This document shows positions 37,843 to 47,639 of a stretch of DNA of 64,000 nucleotides, piece after piece. The notes beneath the pieces were generated by a model. It ran no database searches and was not told where the DNA came from. It worked only from the letters and a program-made list of their open reading frames with translations. Made by a program: the position numbers and the translations under genes. How positions within the stretch are numbered: position 1 is the first letter of the stretch; each line of letters starts with the position of its first letter. This stretch comes from Sulfuricaulis sp. Its GTDB lineage: Bacteria; Pseudomonadota; Gammaproteobacteria; Acidiferrobacterales; Sulfurifustaceae. Location: NCBI RefSeq assembly GCF_024653915.1, contig NZ_JANLGY010000028.1:1-64000 (forward strand), written 5' to 3'.

Positions 37843-38868
37843 CTATTTCTCTTTGTTACTCACTTCTTGATTAGATTCTTTTCGTGACGCTACCTCTTCT
37901 GCTTTTATCGCCTCGCGTTTAAGCTCATCAACAAATGGATATTCATAAATCCTCTCATAAGCATCTAAGAATTGGTGCGTTGCCCTGAATTCACTAAACA
38001 ATGGCCAATCATGATACGCATGTTCACTAATAAGCGTGCCTTTTTTACCAATTTTATTCATAATTTCAGCAGCAAAATCATACTTGTGAAGTAAAACTGC
38101 CTCTGCAAGTTTGAATTCATCTATAGCCGCTGTCCAATCGACAGTCTTGAGAATGCTATCTGCGCTTTCTAGTTCTCCTCCGAATTTGAGTGAGATAGCG
38201 TAATCAATAATTGAGATTTTATAATTTAAATCGTTTGAAAATCTTTTTTGACTAATTGCGAATTCCCCAAACACTTGAGCAAGCTTCCATTTTTCTCTTT
38301 GCAAGGAATCGTACGTCACCTGAATTAAATGACTATCAGCCTTATTTATTTGATCAGGGAATAATTTTCTCCAGAGAGTTTGGCCTAACTTTAGGCCCAC
38401 TTCCATCAGCAGTTCACACGATGGAAGAAAATACTCTCCTCCGAGTTTGAGTTTGTCGCCTATTTGAATCTGTGATGAAAATACATAGCCTTCTCTTTTA
38501 CAGACTTGTAGATATTGTTCACTTACTATCCCGTCACAGTGTGTAAGAAGATTTCGTCTTTGAGCGCATTCAACAAATTGCGGCCACCTATCAAAGATCT
38601 TAAGGTTTAGATCAAATACCTTCTCCATGTCCTCGAACTGCTCTACATAGCTTTTCCTTCTAAAGTTTTCAATTTCGTCATGCAATACCGATTCTTTAAG
38701 CGCTTCAAATGAATCGAACTGAAGTATTTCTGATACTGGTACGTTACGATTAATTACGTTGAATAGTTCAGGTTTAAGTCTGTAAATCTCAGCAATAAGA
38801 TTACCTGTAAATGCGTCATATGCACTAAACATTCCTAGAAATAAACTAGTTTCTACAACTTCTGGCAA
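37843..38868 (-). CDS. AT-rich hypothetical protein, 3' part of a frameshifted gene; possible HEPN motif
   Basis: A 341-residue open frame, all soluble and helical in character, much more AT-rich than most of the window. It contains RRNLLTH near residue 105, an R-x4-H pattern like the catalytic motif of HEPN ribonucleases, flanked by long helices. HEPN membership is an inference. The apparent TTG start at 38868 has no ribosome site. The frame stays open without a start codon for 59 more codons (to 39045) and reads into credible protein (e.g. KNIENIRKDIDEIISF). This indicates that the true N-terminus is in the neighbouring frame at 39012-39221. No confident function. Confidence 0.7.
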   Translation of the reverse strand: MPEVVETSLFLGMFSAYDAFTGNLIAEIYRLKPELFNVINRNVPVSEILQFDSFEALKESVLHDEIENFRRKSYVEQFEDMEKVFDLNLKIFDRWPQFVECAQRRNLLTHCDGIVSEQYLQVCKREGYVFSSQIQIGDKLKLGGEYFLPSCELLMEVGLKLGQTLWRKLFPDQINKADSHLIQVTYDSLQREKWKLAQVFGEFAISQKRFSNDLNYKISIIDYAISLKFGGELESADSILKTVDWTAAIDEFKLAEAVLLHKYDFAAEIMNKIGKKGTLISEHAYHDWPLFSEFRATHQFLDAYERIYEYPFVDELKREAIKAEEVASRKESNQEVSNKEK

Positions 38869-39011
38869 ATTTGACGATTCTATACGCTCGACTTGCCTCT
38901 TAACTTTTAAGGCTTTTTTAGTAATTTGAATGGTTTCTTGCGGACCTATGGGTGGAACAAATGAAATAATCTCATCGATATCTTTTCTAATATTTTCGAT
39001 ATTCTTATTAG

Positions 39012-39221
39012 TTAATTTAACTGCAAGCGCATAAATGCTTGCAAGCTAACTTGAATATCGCGCAATCGGTGTAGATACAAACTTATATTTTTTGCAAGAG
39101 GATGTTCTGGCTCAACCACACTTGCCTTGCTTGGAGAATCCTGAGACACGATATCTTGTGGGGGAGAATCAATGGATAACTGCTTAGGTTCCTTTATTTT
39201 ATCGTCGGTTATTTTATCCAT
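39012..39221 (-). CDS. 5' fragment of the frameshifted AT-rich hypothetical gene
   Basis: A 69-codon open frame with an excellent ribosome site (GGGAGGAG) and ATG, encoding MDKITDDKIKEPKQLS... The end (VSLQAFMRLQLN) runs out of frame into the downstream open frame. Removing a GC dinucleotide at 39027-39030 (GCGC to GC) joins both frames into one protein of about 459 residues, reading ...SLQAFMLAVKLTNKN.... This makes a broken gene or assembly error more likely than a separate small protein. Confidence 0.6.
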   Translation of the reverse strand: MDKITDDKIKEPKQLSIDSPPQDIVSQDSPSKASVVEPEHPLAKNISLYLHRLRDIQVSLQAFMRLQLN

Positions 39222-39726
39222 TACTCCTCCCTACGAAAGAATTCCTATAAATTAAGTGTTGTAATTTTGTGCAAAAAACTCAGAGCAGCATATGCTGTCC
39301 TATATCATTGATTTGCTCTGTCTGAATTAGTTTTTACCCTACCATCTTTAAGTGGCATGGTTGTGCTTTCCGTTATATCAGTCAAGCAGGGCGCGGAGAA
39401 TACTTGCTTTTTTAAACCCCGTAGCGCGCGCCGAGTACCGCAGCCCCACCGGGAGCTTTTAAGCGAGACCGTGTTTGAGCCCGGAGCGCGTATTTTGCGC
39501 CCGGCGAGTTGGTCGAGCGCCCGGTGGGGCGAGGATACGAAGGAGGCTTTCGCGCGCTCCGGGGGGAGTGGTTTTGGTGACTTTTGCCGAAACAAAAGCC
39601 ACCCAGGGTGGTCGCTCCTGTGCATCCATGCGCTCGCGACATTAGCACGTCCATGTGCAGCACAGGGCATCAGGAGCCACCCGCAATTATGCTGTTGAAC
39701 GGTGTGCATGGCGCACCCTACATTAA
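39222..39726. other. Non-coding region with a structured, widespread intergenic repeat
   Basis: About 500 bp without a credible gene. Part of it (about 39410-39725) reads like an intergenic repeat seen in many proteobacteria: a GC-rich block, a hairpin GGTGACTTTTG-CCGAAA-CAAAAGCCACC at 39577-39604, then TGCGCTCGCG and the ending GGCGCACCCTACATTA. The 167-codon open frame on the minus strand across it is the well-known spurious translation of such repeats. Confidence 0.55.
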
Positions 39727-39985
39727 CTAGACGATCATGCGGATTTTCAGCTCGATACCGTCCACGATGGGCAGCGGCAGGTGTTTGGAGACGCGGAACA
39801 GAATCCACTCCTCCAAGACCTCTTGGAGTGGTTTCCGACAGGTTTCAAGGGTTTTCGCATTGGAATAAACGCCTTGAAAAGCCGGAATCTCGCCGTAATA
39901 ACTTTTCGTATCGGAAAGAATATTGTGCTTGGCGTATCGCAGGGCGGCTTGAATGTAACTGCGAAGCATGACGCACCTTACATCA
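39706..39985. repeat. Direct repeats of 20 bp (17/20 identical) flanking hicB
   Basis: GCATGGCGCACCCTACATTA (39706-39725) and GCATGACGCACCTTACATCA (39966-39985) are direct repeats 260 bp apart. The second contains the hicB start codon and ribosome site, and the first lies 1 bp beyond its stop. Confidence 0.65.
39727..39969 (-). CDS. HicB-family antitoxin-like protein (orphan)
   Basis: An 80-residue protein beginning MLRSYIQAALRYAKHNILSD and continuing YYGEIPAFQGVYSNAKTLE, then VLEEWILFRVSKHLPLP. This is the HicB-like partial RNase H fold of type II antitoxins. There is no HicA toxin gene (normally just upstream): only 13 bp separate it from the DUF2442 gene. It may be the third member of a DUF4160-DUF2442-HicB cluster or a solitary antitoxin. 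The ATG at 39969 has an AAGGTG site; the longer frame reads into the neighbouring gene in another frame. Confidence 0.85.
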   Translation of the reverse strand: MLRSYIQAALRYAKHNILSDTKSYYGEIPAFQGVYSNAKTLETCRKPLQEVLEEWILFRVSKHLPLPIVDGIELKIRMIV

Positions 39986-40252
39986 TTTAATCTGTTTCGA
40001 CACCAGCGGAAATTTCTCGGGATGTCGAATGGATTCCACGGCCAGATCAACATCGAGATCGGGCCAGTACAAATGGTGAGGTTGCGGCCACTCGACGTTG
40101 AGTAGCTGGCTTACGGGGGCATCCTTAAACCATGGAAACTGGGTAAATGGGACAAACAGTTCTTCATTGCCCAGGAGAATCCAGAATCCATGCTTGGAGA
40201 CGTTGGTGACCTCAGCGGTCGAAGTGCTTTTTCCAAGCTTTGCGGATTTCAT
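39983..40252 (-). CDS. DUF2442 domain protein
   Basis: An 89-residue protein. Family segments include TEVTNVSKHGFWILLG-like VTNVSKHGFWILLGNEEL, then FTQFPWFKDAPVSQLLNVEW and LYWPDLDVDLAVESIRHPE, the common DUF2442 ending. DUF2442 and DUF4160 genes are frequently adjacent and are suspected toxin-antitoxin-like pairs without proven activity. It overlaps the upstream DUF4160 gene by 41 bp and precedes hicB by 13 bp, so the three are almost certainly one operon. Confidence 0.88.
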   Translation of the reverse strand: MKSAKLGKSTSTAEVTNVSKHGFWILLGNEELFVPFTQFPWFKDAPVSQLLNVEWPQPHHLYWPDLDVDLAVESIRHPEKFPLVSKQIK

Positions 40253-40451
40253 TGGCGTGATCCTCGATTAAACCTTCAATAATGCGCAGATCGCGGGCCG
40301 GGATTCCGTAATTCTGCGCCAATTCGATGCGCGGTTCCAGCCAGAATTTCGCCTCGCCCCGTTCACAGTACACGTGCACATGCATACGCGTTTCTTCGCG
40401 TGAAAAGAAAAAGAAACGGAACCCTTTTTCTCGAAATATTGTTGGGCTCAC
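40212..40451 (-). CDS. DUF4160 domain protein
   Basis: A 79-residue protein with the family pattern MSPTIFREKGFRFFFFSREE, then MHVHVYCERGEAKFWLEP and RIIEGLIEDHANEIRKAW. It starts with GTG. DUF4160 proteins are small, commonly paired with DUF2442, and proposed to be toxin-like; no mechanism is known. Histidines in the MHVHV segment could bind metal or RNA. It is first of the three-gene cluster, and the next upstream gene on this strand is purL, 68 bp away. Confidence 0.88.
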   Translation of the reverse strand: MSPTIFREKGFRFFFFSREETRMHVHVYCERGEAKFWLEPRIELAQNYGIPARDLRIIEGLIEDHANEIRKAWKKHFDR

Positions 40452-40518
40452 AAGGTCTTACCCGCTCCCGAAGCAATTTAAAGGATAGCAGGGAAAAGAT
40501 GAAATTGGCTATGGCGGT

Positions 40519-43500
40519 CTATCCGACCCAAACTCGTGCATTTCTGAACATCCTCATCCACGCCCCATCCTCACCCCATTCATCCGGGCGCCAGGAGTTG
40601 GCGACGGCGCGGAACACGCGTTCGGGGTGCGGCATCAGGATGGTGAAGCGCCCGTCCGGCGTGGTCAGGCCGCAGATGCCGTGCGGCGAGCCGTTGGGGT
40701 TGCACGGATAGGTCTGGGTGAGATCGCCGTGGTTGTCCACGAAACACAGCGCCACTTGCTTGTCGAGAATGATCTGCTCGACATGCGCGGGGTCACGGAA
40801 CTCGGCAAGGCCCTCGCCGTGCGCTACTGCGATCGGCATCATCGAGCCCTGCATGCCCTGGAGCAGGATCGAGGGATTCTGCGGGATCTGCACCATGGCC
40901 ACGCGCGCCTCGAATTGCTCCGAGGCATTGCGCACAAAATGCGGCCAGCGCTCGGCGCCGGGGATGATCTCGTGCAGGTTCGACATCATCTGGCAGCCGT
41001 TGCAGATGCCGAGCGCGAACGTATCTTTGCGCGTGAAAAACGCCGCGAACTCGTCGCGCGCGCGTGAATTGAAAAGAATCGATTTCGCCCAGCCCTCGCC
41101 GGCACCGAGTACATCGCCGAAGGAGAACCCGCCACAGGCGGCGAAACCCTTGAAGTCCTTAAGCGCAAGACGGCCTTCGATAATGTCACTCATGGTTACA
41201 TCGACGGCAGCAAATCCGGCGCGGTCGAAGGCCGCCGCCATTTCCACCTGGCCGTTAACGCCCTGCTCGCGCAGGATGGCGATGCGCGGCTTGACCCCAC
41301 GACCGATGTAAGGCGCGGCGATTTTTTCCTCCGGATCGAAAGTGAGCCTGGCGCTCAGGCCCGGATCGGCCATGTCCAGAATGCGGTCGTATTCCTCCTG
41401 CGCGCATTGCGGATTGTCGCGCAGGGCCTGCATTCGGTACGTGGTCTCGGACCAGGCGCGCTGCAGATTCACGCGCGAGTCGTAGAAAATCTCTTTGTTA
41501 TCGTGGTTGAAGCTGATGATTTCGTCGGAGGTCAGGGTGCCGATGATGTGGGTATGGCGCGCAAGGCCGGCCTTCTTGAGCGCGCCGATGATGCCCTCGC
41601 GGCGCGAACGCGGCACTTGCAGCACCGCGCCCAGCTCCTCGTTGAACAGCGCGGCAACCGGATCGCTGCCGAGGTCCGACAGATCAATGCGCACGCCGGT
41701 GCGCCCGGCGAAGGCCATCTCGCAGATGGTGGCGAGCAGGCCGCCGTCGGAGCGGTCGTGATAAGCATAGGCAAAGCCGAGTTCGTTCAGCGCCTGCACC
41801 ACGTGGAAGAACAGGCGCGGCACGCGCGGGTCGTCCACGTCCGGGGCTTCATCGCCGAGCTGCCCGTACACCTGCGCCAGTGCCGAACCACCGAGGCGGT
41901 TGGCGCCCTTGCCGAGGTCCACCAGAATCAAATCGGTCTCGCCCTTGTCAGTGCGCAGCTGTGGCGTCAGCGTCTTGCGCACGTCCATCACCGGCGCGAA
42001 GGCCGTGACGATCAGCGACAGCGGCGCGGTCACCGCACGCTCTTTGCCTTCGGCGTCCTGCCACACGGTTTTCATCGACATCGAATCCTTGCCGACCGGG
42101 ATGGAAATGCCGAGCGCCGGACACATTTCCAGCGCCACCGTGCGCACCGTGTCGTACAGCGCGGCGTCCTCGCCCGGGTGGCCGGCGGCGGCCATCCAGT
42201 TGGCGGAGAGTTTCACGTCCGGGAGTTTCTGGATGCGCGCGGCCGCGAGATTCGTCAGCGCCTCGCCGATGGCCATGCGCCCGCTGGCAGCGGCATTGAT
42301 CAGCGCCAGCGGCGTGCGTTCACCGATGGCCATGGCCTCGCCGGTGTAGCCGTCGTAACCGCTGGCAGTGACGGCGACATCCGCCACCGGCACCTGCCAC
42401 GGCCCCACCATCTGGTCGCGGCACACCAGGCCTGACACGGTGCGGTCACCGATGCTGATGAGGAAGGTCTTGTTGGCCACGGTCGGCAAGTGCAGCACGC
42501 GGTTAACCGCATCCTTGATATCGATGCCCCTGGTCTTGAAGCGTTCGAGTTTGCTCTTTTTATGTTTCACATCGCGCTGCATTTTCGGCGGCTTGCCGAA
42601 CAGCACCGCGAGATCCATATCGATTGGCTTGCCCTGTCGTTCGCCCTGCGCGGCAAACTGGCTGTCTTCCAGCACCAGATGCTGTTCCTTCGTTGCTTGG
42701 CCAACCACGGCATAGGGACAACGCTCGCGCTCGCACAAGGCACTGAAGGTTTCAAATTCCTTTTCTTCCACCGCCAGCACGTAGCGCTCCTGCGCCTCGT
42801 TACACCAGATTTCCATGGGCGACATGCCGGGCTGGTCGTTCGGCACCGCGCGCAGATCGAATCTTCCGCCACGCCCGGCGCCGTTCACCAGTTCTGGCAG
42901 CGCATTCGACAGGCCGCCGGCACCGACGTCGTGAATGGAAAGGATCGGGTTATCCTCGCCCAGCGCCCAGCACTGGTCGATGACTTCCTGGCAACGGCGT
43001 TGCATCTCGGCGTTGGAGCGCTGCACCGAGGCGAAATCGAGTTCTTCGTGGCTGGTGCCGGTGGCCATGCTCGAAGCCGCGCCGCCGCCGAGACCGATAA
43101 GCATGGCCGGCCCGCCGATGACGATGATCTTGGCACCGGCCGGAATCCCGCGCTTGTGCACATGTTGCGCGCGGATGTTGCCGAGGCCGCCGGCAAGCAT
43201 GATGGGCTTGTGGTAACCGCGCACCTCGCCGTCCACTTCCATCTCGAAGCTGCGGAAATAACCGCCGATGTTGGGGCGGCCGAATTCATTATTAAAGGAA
43301 GCGCCGCCGACCGGCCCTTCGAGCATGATCGAAAGCGCGCTCACAATGCGGCCGGGCTTGCCGTAATCCTGCTCCCACGGCTGCGTAGCACCCGGAATGC
43401 GCAGGTTCGACACGGAGAATCCGGTAATCCCGGCCTTGGGCTTGGCGCCGCTGCCGGTCGCGCCTTCATCGCGTATCTCGCCGCCGGAACCAGTAGCCGC

Positions 43501-44487
43501 GCCCGGAAACGGCGAGATCGCGGTCGGATGGTTGTGGGTCTCGACCTTCATGAGGATGTGGGTGTCATCCTCGTGATAGGTGTAAACGCCGGTGCCCGGC
43601 TCGGGAAAGAAACGCCCGATGCGCCCGCCTTCGATGACCGCGGCGTTGTCCTCGTAGGCGCTGAGCGTGCCCTTGGGATTGGCGGCGTGGGTCTTGCGGA
43701 TCATGCCGAACAGCGAATCGGTTTGGGGCTGGCCGTCGATGATCCAGTCGGCGTTGAAGATTTTGTGCCGGCAATGCTCGGAGTTGGCCTGCGCGAACAT
43801 CATGAGCTCGACGTCGGTGGGATTGCGTCCGATACGTTTGAAATTCTTGACCAGGTAATCTATCTCGTCCTCCGACAGCGCCAGGCCCCAGTCGCGATTC
43901 GCCGTTACCAACGCCTCGCGCCCGCCCGCGACCAGGTCCACTACGCGCAGCTGTACCGGCGCGTCCTGGCGGAAAAGTTCCGCGGCCTGCGTCAGCCCCG
44001 GCAAAACGTTTTCCACCATGCGGTCGTGAATCAACGGCATGAGCGTTTCGCGTTCAGCGGCTTCCAGCACACTGCCGTCACTCTTGATGAATTGCCACGC
44101 CACGCCGCGCTCAACGCGCCGGATCTGTTTCAATCCGCAGCAATGCGCGATATCGGTGGCCTTGGTGGACCACGGCGAAATCGTGCCGAGGCGCGGGATA
44201 ACCAATAGAGGTGCTGCAAAGGGGTTCGCATGATCGGCATTGGCCGCGGGGCCGTAGGTCAACAGGCGCTCCAGCAGCCCGCGTCCACGCGCATCCAGCT
44301 CACTCTCGAGTGCGGCGAAATGCCAGTAGTGCGCCGTCACATCGGCAAGTCCCGGCACGCGCGCCTGCATTTCTTTCAGCAACCGGTCGCGCCGGAACGG
44401 CGACAAGGCCGATGCGCCCGGCAAAGACAACAGCGTCGGGGCTTTCGGGGAAGGCCCCTTCGAGGCTTCAGGTTTTCCGTTCGTCAT
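40519..44487 (-). CDS. purL: Phosphoribosylformylglycinamidine synthase (large, single-chain)
   Basis: A 1322-residue enzyme of purine synthesis that converts FGAR to FGAM using glutamine and ATP. Order: N-terminal PurS-like region (about 20-170), linker, two AIRS-type ATP domains (about 200-650 and 690-1010) and a C-terminal glutamine amidotransferase (about 1060-1310). ATP/FGAR segments include [18 protein letters not shown] and [20 protein letters not shown]. The nucleophile cysteine is in [10 protein letters not shown] near residue 1160, with later HGEG. Length matches the gammaproteobacterial single-chain form. A family C repeat lies upstream. Confidence 0.97.
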   Translation of the reverse strand: MTNGKPEASKGPSPKAPTLLSLPGASALSPFRRDRLLKEMQARVPGLADVTAHYWHFAALESELDARGRGLLERLLTYGPAANADHANPFAAPLLVIPRLGTISPWSTKATDIAHCCGLKQIRRVERGVAWQFIKSDGSVLEAAERETLMPLIHDRMVENVLPGLTQAAELFRQDAPVQLRVVDLVAGGREALVTANRDWGLALSEDEIDYLVKNFKRIGRNPTDVELMMFAQANSEHCRHKIFNADWIIDGQPQTDSLFGMIRKTHAANPKGTLSAYEDNAAVIEGGRIGRFFPEPGTGVYTYHEDDTHILMKVETHNHPTAISPFPGAATGSGGEIRDEGATGSGAKPKAGITGFSVSNLRIPGATQPWEQDYGKPGRIVSALSIMLEGPVGGASFNNEFGRPNIGGYFRSFEMEVDGEVRGYHKPIMLAGGLGNIRAQHVHKRGIPAGAKIIVIGGPAMLIGLGGGAASSMATGTSHEELDFASVQRSNAEMQRRCQEVIDQCWALGEDNPILSIHDVGAGGLSNALPELVNGAGRGGRFDLRAVPNDQPGMSPMEIWCNEAQERYVLAVEEKEFETFSALCERERCPYAVVGQATKEQHLVLEDSQFAAQGERQGKPIDMDLAVLFGKPPKMQRDVKHKKSKLERFKTRGIDIKDAVNRVLHLPTVANKTFLISIGDRTVSGLVCRDQMVGPWQVPVADVAVTASGYDGYTGEAMAIGERTPLALINAAASGRMAIGEALTNLAAARIQKLPDVKLSANWMAAAGHPGEDAALYDTVRTVALEMCPALGISIPVGKDSMSMKTVWQDAEGKERAVTAPLSLIVTAFAPVMDVRKTLTPQLRTDKGETDLILVDLGKGANRLGGSALAQVYGQLGDEAPDVDDPRVPRLFFHVVQALNELGFAYAYHDRSDGGLLATICEMAFAGRTGVRIDLSDLGSDPVAALFNEELGAVLQVPRSRREGIIGALKKAGLARHTHIIGTLTSDEIISFNHDNKEIFYDSRVNLQRAWSETTYRMQALRDNPQCAQEEYDRILDMADPGLSARLTFDPEEKIAAPYIGRGVKPRIAILREQGVNGQVEMAAAFDRAGFAAVDVTMSDIIEGRLALKDFKGFAACGGFSFGDVLGAGEGWAKSILFNSRARDEFAAFFTRKDTFALGICNGCQMMSNLHEIIPGAERWPHFVRNASEQFEARVAMVQIPQNPSILLQGMQGSMMPIAVAHGEGLAEFRDPAHVEQIILDKQVALCFVDNHGDLTQTYPCNPNGSPHGICGLTTPDGRFTILMPHPERVFRAVANSWRPDEWGEDGAWMRMFRNARVWVG

Positions 44488-44512
44488 ACCGTTACTCTAA
44501 AACAGATCAGTT

Positions 44513-44600
44513 CACCGCAAAGACGCAAAGAGCGCAAAGGAACAGATAATTGTTGTTGCCCCACTGAGTTCTTCTTTGCGTCCTTCGCGCCTTTGCGGTG
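44513..44600. repeat. CGCAAAG tandem-arm inverted repeat (family C, copy 2)
   Basis: Left arm CACCGCAAAGACGCAAAGAG plus GCGCAAAG, a spacer of about 35 bp, right arm CTTTGCGTCCTTCGCGCCTT then TGCGGTG. It lies between the MBL hydrolase gene and purL, both on the minus strand. Confidence 0.85.
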
Positions 44601-44624
44601 GAATTTCATTTTATTAGAAGATCA

Positions 44625-45404
44625 TTAGACCCAGGCTTCGGCGATATGGTGAAACGCCAGCCCTTCATCCTGTTCGGCGACGTCGATCCATTCCGGTTCA
44701 CAGTCCATGGCGCGCGCCAGCGCCACCTGCGCCAGCACGGGCGTGTTGTTGGTCTCGGAGAGATGTGCCGCCGCCACGTAGCGCAGGCGCGGCGACATGA
44801 CCTGCGACAACAGCTTCGCCGCCGTGGCATTATCGAGGTGGCCATGATCGCCGCCCACGCGCGCCTTGAGCGACGGTGGATAGGGCCCGTCGCGCAGCAT
44901 GCGCACGTCATGATTGCATTCCAGCACGAGCGCATCGCAGTCGCTCAGCATGTCCACGACATGGGTGGTGATGGAACCGATGTCGGTGAGAAATCCCATG
45001 CGCGTGTCGCCGTTGGAGAAAGTGAACTGGCAGGGTTCGCGCGCATCGTGCGGCACCGGAAACGGCTGTACTTCGATATCGCCGATGGCAAAACGCTCGT
45101 GCGGATTAATCAGATGGATATCCGCGTCCTCATCGAACTTGTCCTTGAGGGCGGACCAGGTCCCGGCCGTCATCCACATCGGCACGCCAAACTGGCGCGC
45201 GCAACTGGCGGCGCCGCGACAATGATCGCCATGTTCATGAGTAATCAGAATCGCGGAGAGCCGGCTCTGATGCCGGTTATGCCGCGCCAGGCGCGCACTG
45301 GTTTCGCGCGCGGAAAATCCACAGTCGAGCAGGAGCGCAGTGCGGCCGCACTCGATCAGCGCGGCGTTGCCGCGGCTGCCGCTGCCGAGAATCGCAAAGC
45401 GCAA
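44625..45404 (-). CDS. MBL-fold metallo-hydrolase, YycJ/WalJ-like
   Basis: A 259-residue metallo-beta-lactamase-fold protein. It begins MRFAILGSGSRGNAALIECG and has the zinc motif ILITHEHGDHCRGA near residue 58, then DIGSITTHVV near 145, VLECNHDVRML near 165 and HGHLDNATAAKLL near 190. This pattern fits the YycJ/WalJ branch, proposed nucleases or phosphodiesterases. The start is a TTG (45404), and the open frame can extend upstream, so the N-terminus is uncertain. It lies downstream of bamC on the same strand. Confidence 0.88.
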   Translation of the reverse strand: MRFAILGSGSRGNAALIECGRTALLLDCGFSARETSARLARHNRHQSRLSAILITHEHGDHCRGAASCARQFGVPMWMTAGTWSALKDKFDEDADIHLINPHERFAIGDIEVQPFPVPHDAREPCQFTFSNGDTRMGFLTDIGSITTHVVDMLSDCDALVLECNHDVRMLRDGPYPPSLKARVGGDHGHLDNATAAKLLSQVMSPRLRYVAAAHLSETNNTPVLAQVALARAMDCEPEWIDVAEQDEGLAFHHIAEAWV

Positions 45405-45457
45405 TCCGGCTTCGTCAGCCCGTGCCCGTTTGCCTGTTTTCTGCAGTCGTAACCCGC

Positions 45458-46573
45458 CTATTTCAGTTGGTCAAAAAGCAGCGTCAGGATGCGCTCACTG
45501 GACTTGGGCTGCTCCGGCGCACCTTCCTTGGTCAGCACGTCCACCCGGGTGGAAGCATTATTTCCCTTGAGAACGATTTGGTAATCGTTCGTCGGGTCGG
45601 CTTCCTTCTTGCTGAACAGGCTCCGAAACCAGCCCTTTTTCTTCTGGGCCGTGTCCGGGTCGATATAGCGCACATAATAAACACCCTTGGAACGATCGCG
45701 ATCTTCCACCGTGAAGCTGGTCCGGTCGAGCACCAACCCCACGCGCCGCCACGCGCGCTCAAAATCCTCCTGCAGGGTGAGAGAGATACCGTCTTTTTCG
45801 CGATTAAGCTTGGCGCGTTCGGGCGCGGGTGTTTCTGCGGTGGCGGCGATCATGCTCTTGGCCACTTCCTCTTTCACGCCCAGACTCGCCATCATCAGCC
45901 GCAGCATTTCTGCTTCCAAGTCCGGGTCCGAGGGCCGCGACTGCCATCTCGTCTCGCCCACGCCATCCGGGCTGCTGCCAACAATAACTTCCTCCATGCC
46001 GCGATGGCTCAGGTAGATTTCCGTGGTGCCGGACACGGTGCCGCGTTCAAGGCGGATGCGGTATTTGTCGCGCAATCCGGTGGAGTACAGCGTGCCGAGT
46101 GATTTCGACAGTAACTTCTGCAGACCCGAGCCAACATTCGCGCGGTTTTCGGCCCAGTCGGTTTCAAGGACGCCGGTTTGCGGATTTTCCTTGTCAATAA
46201 TAAGGCCCCGATCGAGAGCGAATTCTCGCACTCTCGGCCAGAGCTGTTCTGCCGGCAACTTGACCACCAGCCAGCGAATCTGACCGGCGCGCTCAATCCG
46301 GATGCCATCGTAGGCCGGAAGCACGTCACTGCTGCCGGGCGCTTTCTTCTGCGCCTCGCCACTGACGAATCCCGATAAGGTTGCCGGGCCGGTACCGCCT
46401 TGTTCCGGCCCCTTGACGCCCTCGGGCGTCGCCAAATCGGGGGGAATATCGAGCGGTGGCAGGGTGCGCGTGGATTTATAGTCGATCTTGCGTTTGTCAG
46501 CGATGGTCTGGCATGCGCCGACGGACACGGCCGCCAGCAGGCAAAGCAGAAGTCTGGCGAATTGTTTCGTCAT
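45458..46573 (-). CDS. bamC: Outer membrane assembly lipoprotein BamC
   Basis: A 371-residue lipoprotein of the BAM complex that inserts beta-barrels. The signal peptide ends in a lipobox, AAVSVGAC, with the lipidated cysteine near residue 21. An unstructured stretch with TLPPLDIPPDL follows, as in E. coli BamC where it contacts BamD. Two helix-grip domains come next (about 110-215 and 255-365). The ATG at 46573 has a GAGG site. It follows dapA by 31 bp, the classic dapA-bamC order. The longer frame upstream is not used. Confidence 0.92.
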   Translation of the reverse strand: MTKQFARLLLCLLAAVSVGACQTIADKRKIDYKSTRTLPPLDIPPDLATPEGVKGPEQGGTGPATLSGFVSGEAQKKAPGSSDVLPAYDGIRIERAGQIRWLVVKLPAEQLWPRVREFALDRGLIIDKENPQTGVLETDWAENRANVGSGLQKLLSKSLGTLYSTGLRDKYRIRLERGTVSGTTEIYLSHRGMEEVIVGSSPDGVGETRWQSRPSDPDLEAEMLRLMMASLGVKEEVAKSMIAATAETPAPERAKLNREKDGISLTLQEDFERAWRRVGLVLDRTSFTVEDRDRSKGVYYVRYIDPDTAQKKKGWFRSLFSKKEADPTNDYQIVLKGNNASTRVDVLTKEGAPEQPKSSERILTLLFDQLK

Positions 46574-46604
46574 GGATCCTCGGCAGGTAAATAAAATCAT
46601 TGGG

Positions 46605-47483
46605 TCAGTGAATAACACCCGCGGCACGCATGGCCTGGCGCACGGTCTCGTGATGTTTTTGCGCCAGCGGCGTCAATGGCAGGCGGATGCCGCCCTTGAT
46701 CAGCCCCATTTCCTTCATCGCCCATTTCACCGGTATTGGATTGGCCTCAATGAAAAGGTTCTTGTGCAGGCCCATAAGGCGTTCGTTGATGGCGCGCGCG
46801 TCCTTTTCCTGGCGTTCGAGCCCGAGCTTGCACATCTCGTGCATGAGCTTGGGCGCGACATTGGCCGTGACCGAAATATCGCCCTTGGCGCCGAGCAGGA
46901 TGCAGTCAAACGCAGTGGCGTCATCCCCGGAATAAAGGTCAATCTTGTCGCCGCAGCGGCGCAGGATGTCACGCGCGCGATCGAGATTGCCGGTGGCTTC
47001 CTTGATGCCCACTATATTAGGTATGGCGGCCAGGCGTTCCACGGTTTCCGGCAACATGTCGACGGCCGTTCGACCGGGCACATTATATAGTATCTGCGGC
47101 ACCGGCACGGCTTCGGCGATGGCCTTGTGGTGGAGATACAAACCTTCCTGGGTCGGCTTGTTGTAATAAGGCGTGACCAGCAGGCAGGCATCCGCGCCGT
47201 GCTTTTCGGCGCAGCGGGTGAGTTCGATCGCCTCGGTGGTGGAATTCGCGCCGGTACCGGCGATCACCGGCACCCTCCCTTTGGCGTGCTCCACCGTCAC
47301 GCGGATCACTTCGCAGTGCTCGTCCATGTCGAGCGTCGGCGACTCGCCGGTGGTGCCGACCGCGACGATAGCGTCGGTACCGTTCTCGATGTGGAAATCG
47401 ACAAGGCGGCGCAACGCGGGCAGGTCCAGCGACCCGTCCTCGTTCATGGGCGTCACCAGGGCCACCATGCTGCCGTGAAACAT
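46605..47483 (-). CDS. dapA: 4-hydroxy-tetrahydrodipicolinate synthase
   Basis: A 292-residue class I aldolase that condenses pyruvate with aspartate semialdehyde in lysine and diaminopimelate synthesis. Motifs are [19 protein letters not shown] near residue 38, [14 protein letters not shown] near 77, [18 protein letters not shown] near 107, [11 protein letters not shown] near 133, and [11 protein letters not shown] with the Schiff-base lysine near 161. Length is typical. It precedes bamC, which supports co-transcription, and is divergent from galT. Confidence 0.97.
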   Translation of the reverse strand: MFHGSMVALVTPMNEDGSLDLPALRRLVDFHIENGTDAIVAVGTTGESPTLDMDEHCEVIRVTVEHAKGRVPVIAGTGANSTTEAIELTRCAEKHGADACLLVTPYYNKPTQEGLYLHHKAIAEAVPVPQILYNVPGRTAVDMLPETVERLAAIPNIVGIKEATGNLDRARDILRRCGDKIDLYSGDDATAFDCILLGAKGDISVTANVAPKLMHEMCKLGLERQEKDARAINERLMGLHKNLFIEANPIPVKWAMKEMGLIKGGIRLPLTPLAQKHHETVRQAMRAAGVIH

Positions 47484-47639
47484 AAAGCGCAGACCTGAAA
47501 ATATATCGGGGAAAGGCGCATGGTACTTGCGCCCTCCGACGATGACAAGCCGTTACCAACTCCGTTTGCGTCTGGTTTTATGGCCCAATCAGCGCATTGT
47601 CGTGGCGCCTTCATCGCGCCTGTTTTATGCTGCCGGCCC

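Noticed and set aside
39012-39045. Programmed -1 frameshift in the AT-rich gene
   Set aside because: No canonical slippery heptamer is present in the overlap. A GC dinucleotide insertion explains the shift better.
39305-39808. 167-codon minus-strand frame
   Set aside because: It is a translation of a widespread intergenic repeat and overlaps the hicB end. Spurious proteins of this kind are common.
42490-44208. 572-codon open frame on the plus strand opposite purL
   Set aside because: Antisense shadow of purL with no family match and no ribosome site.
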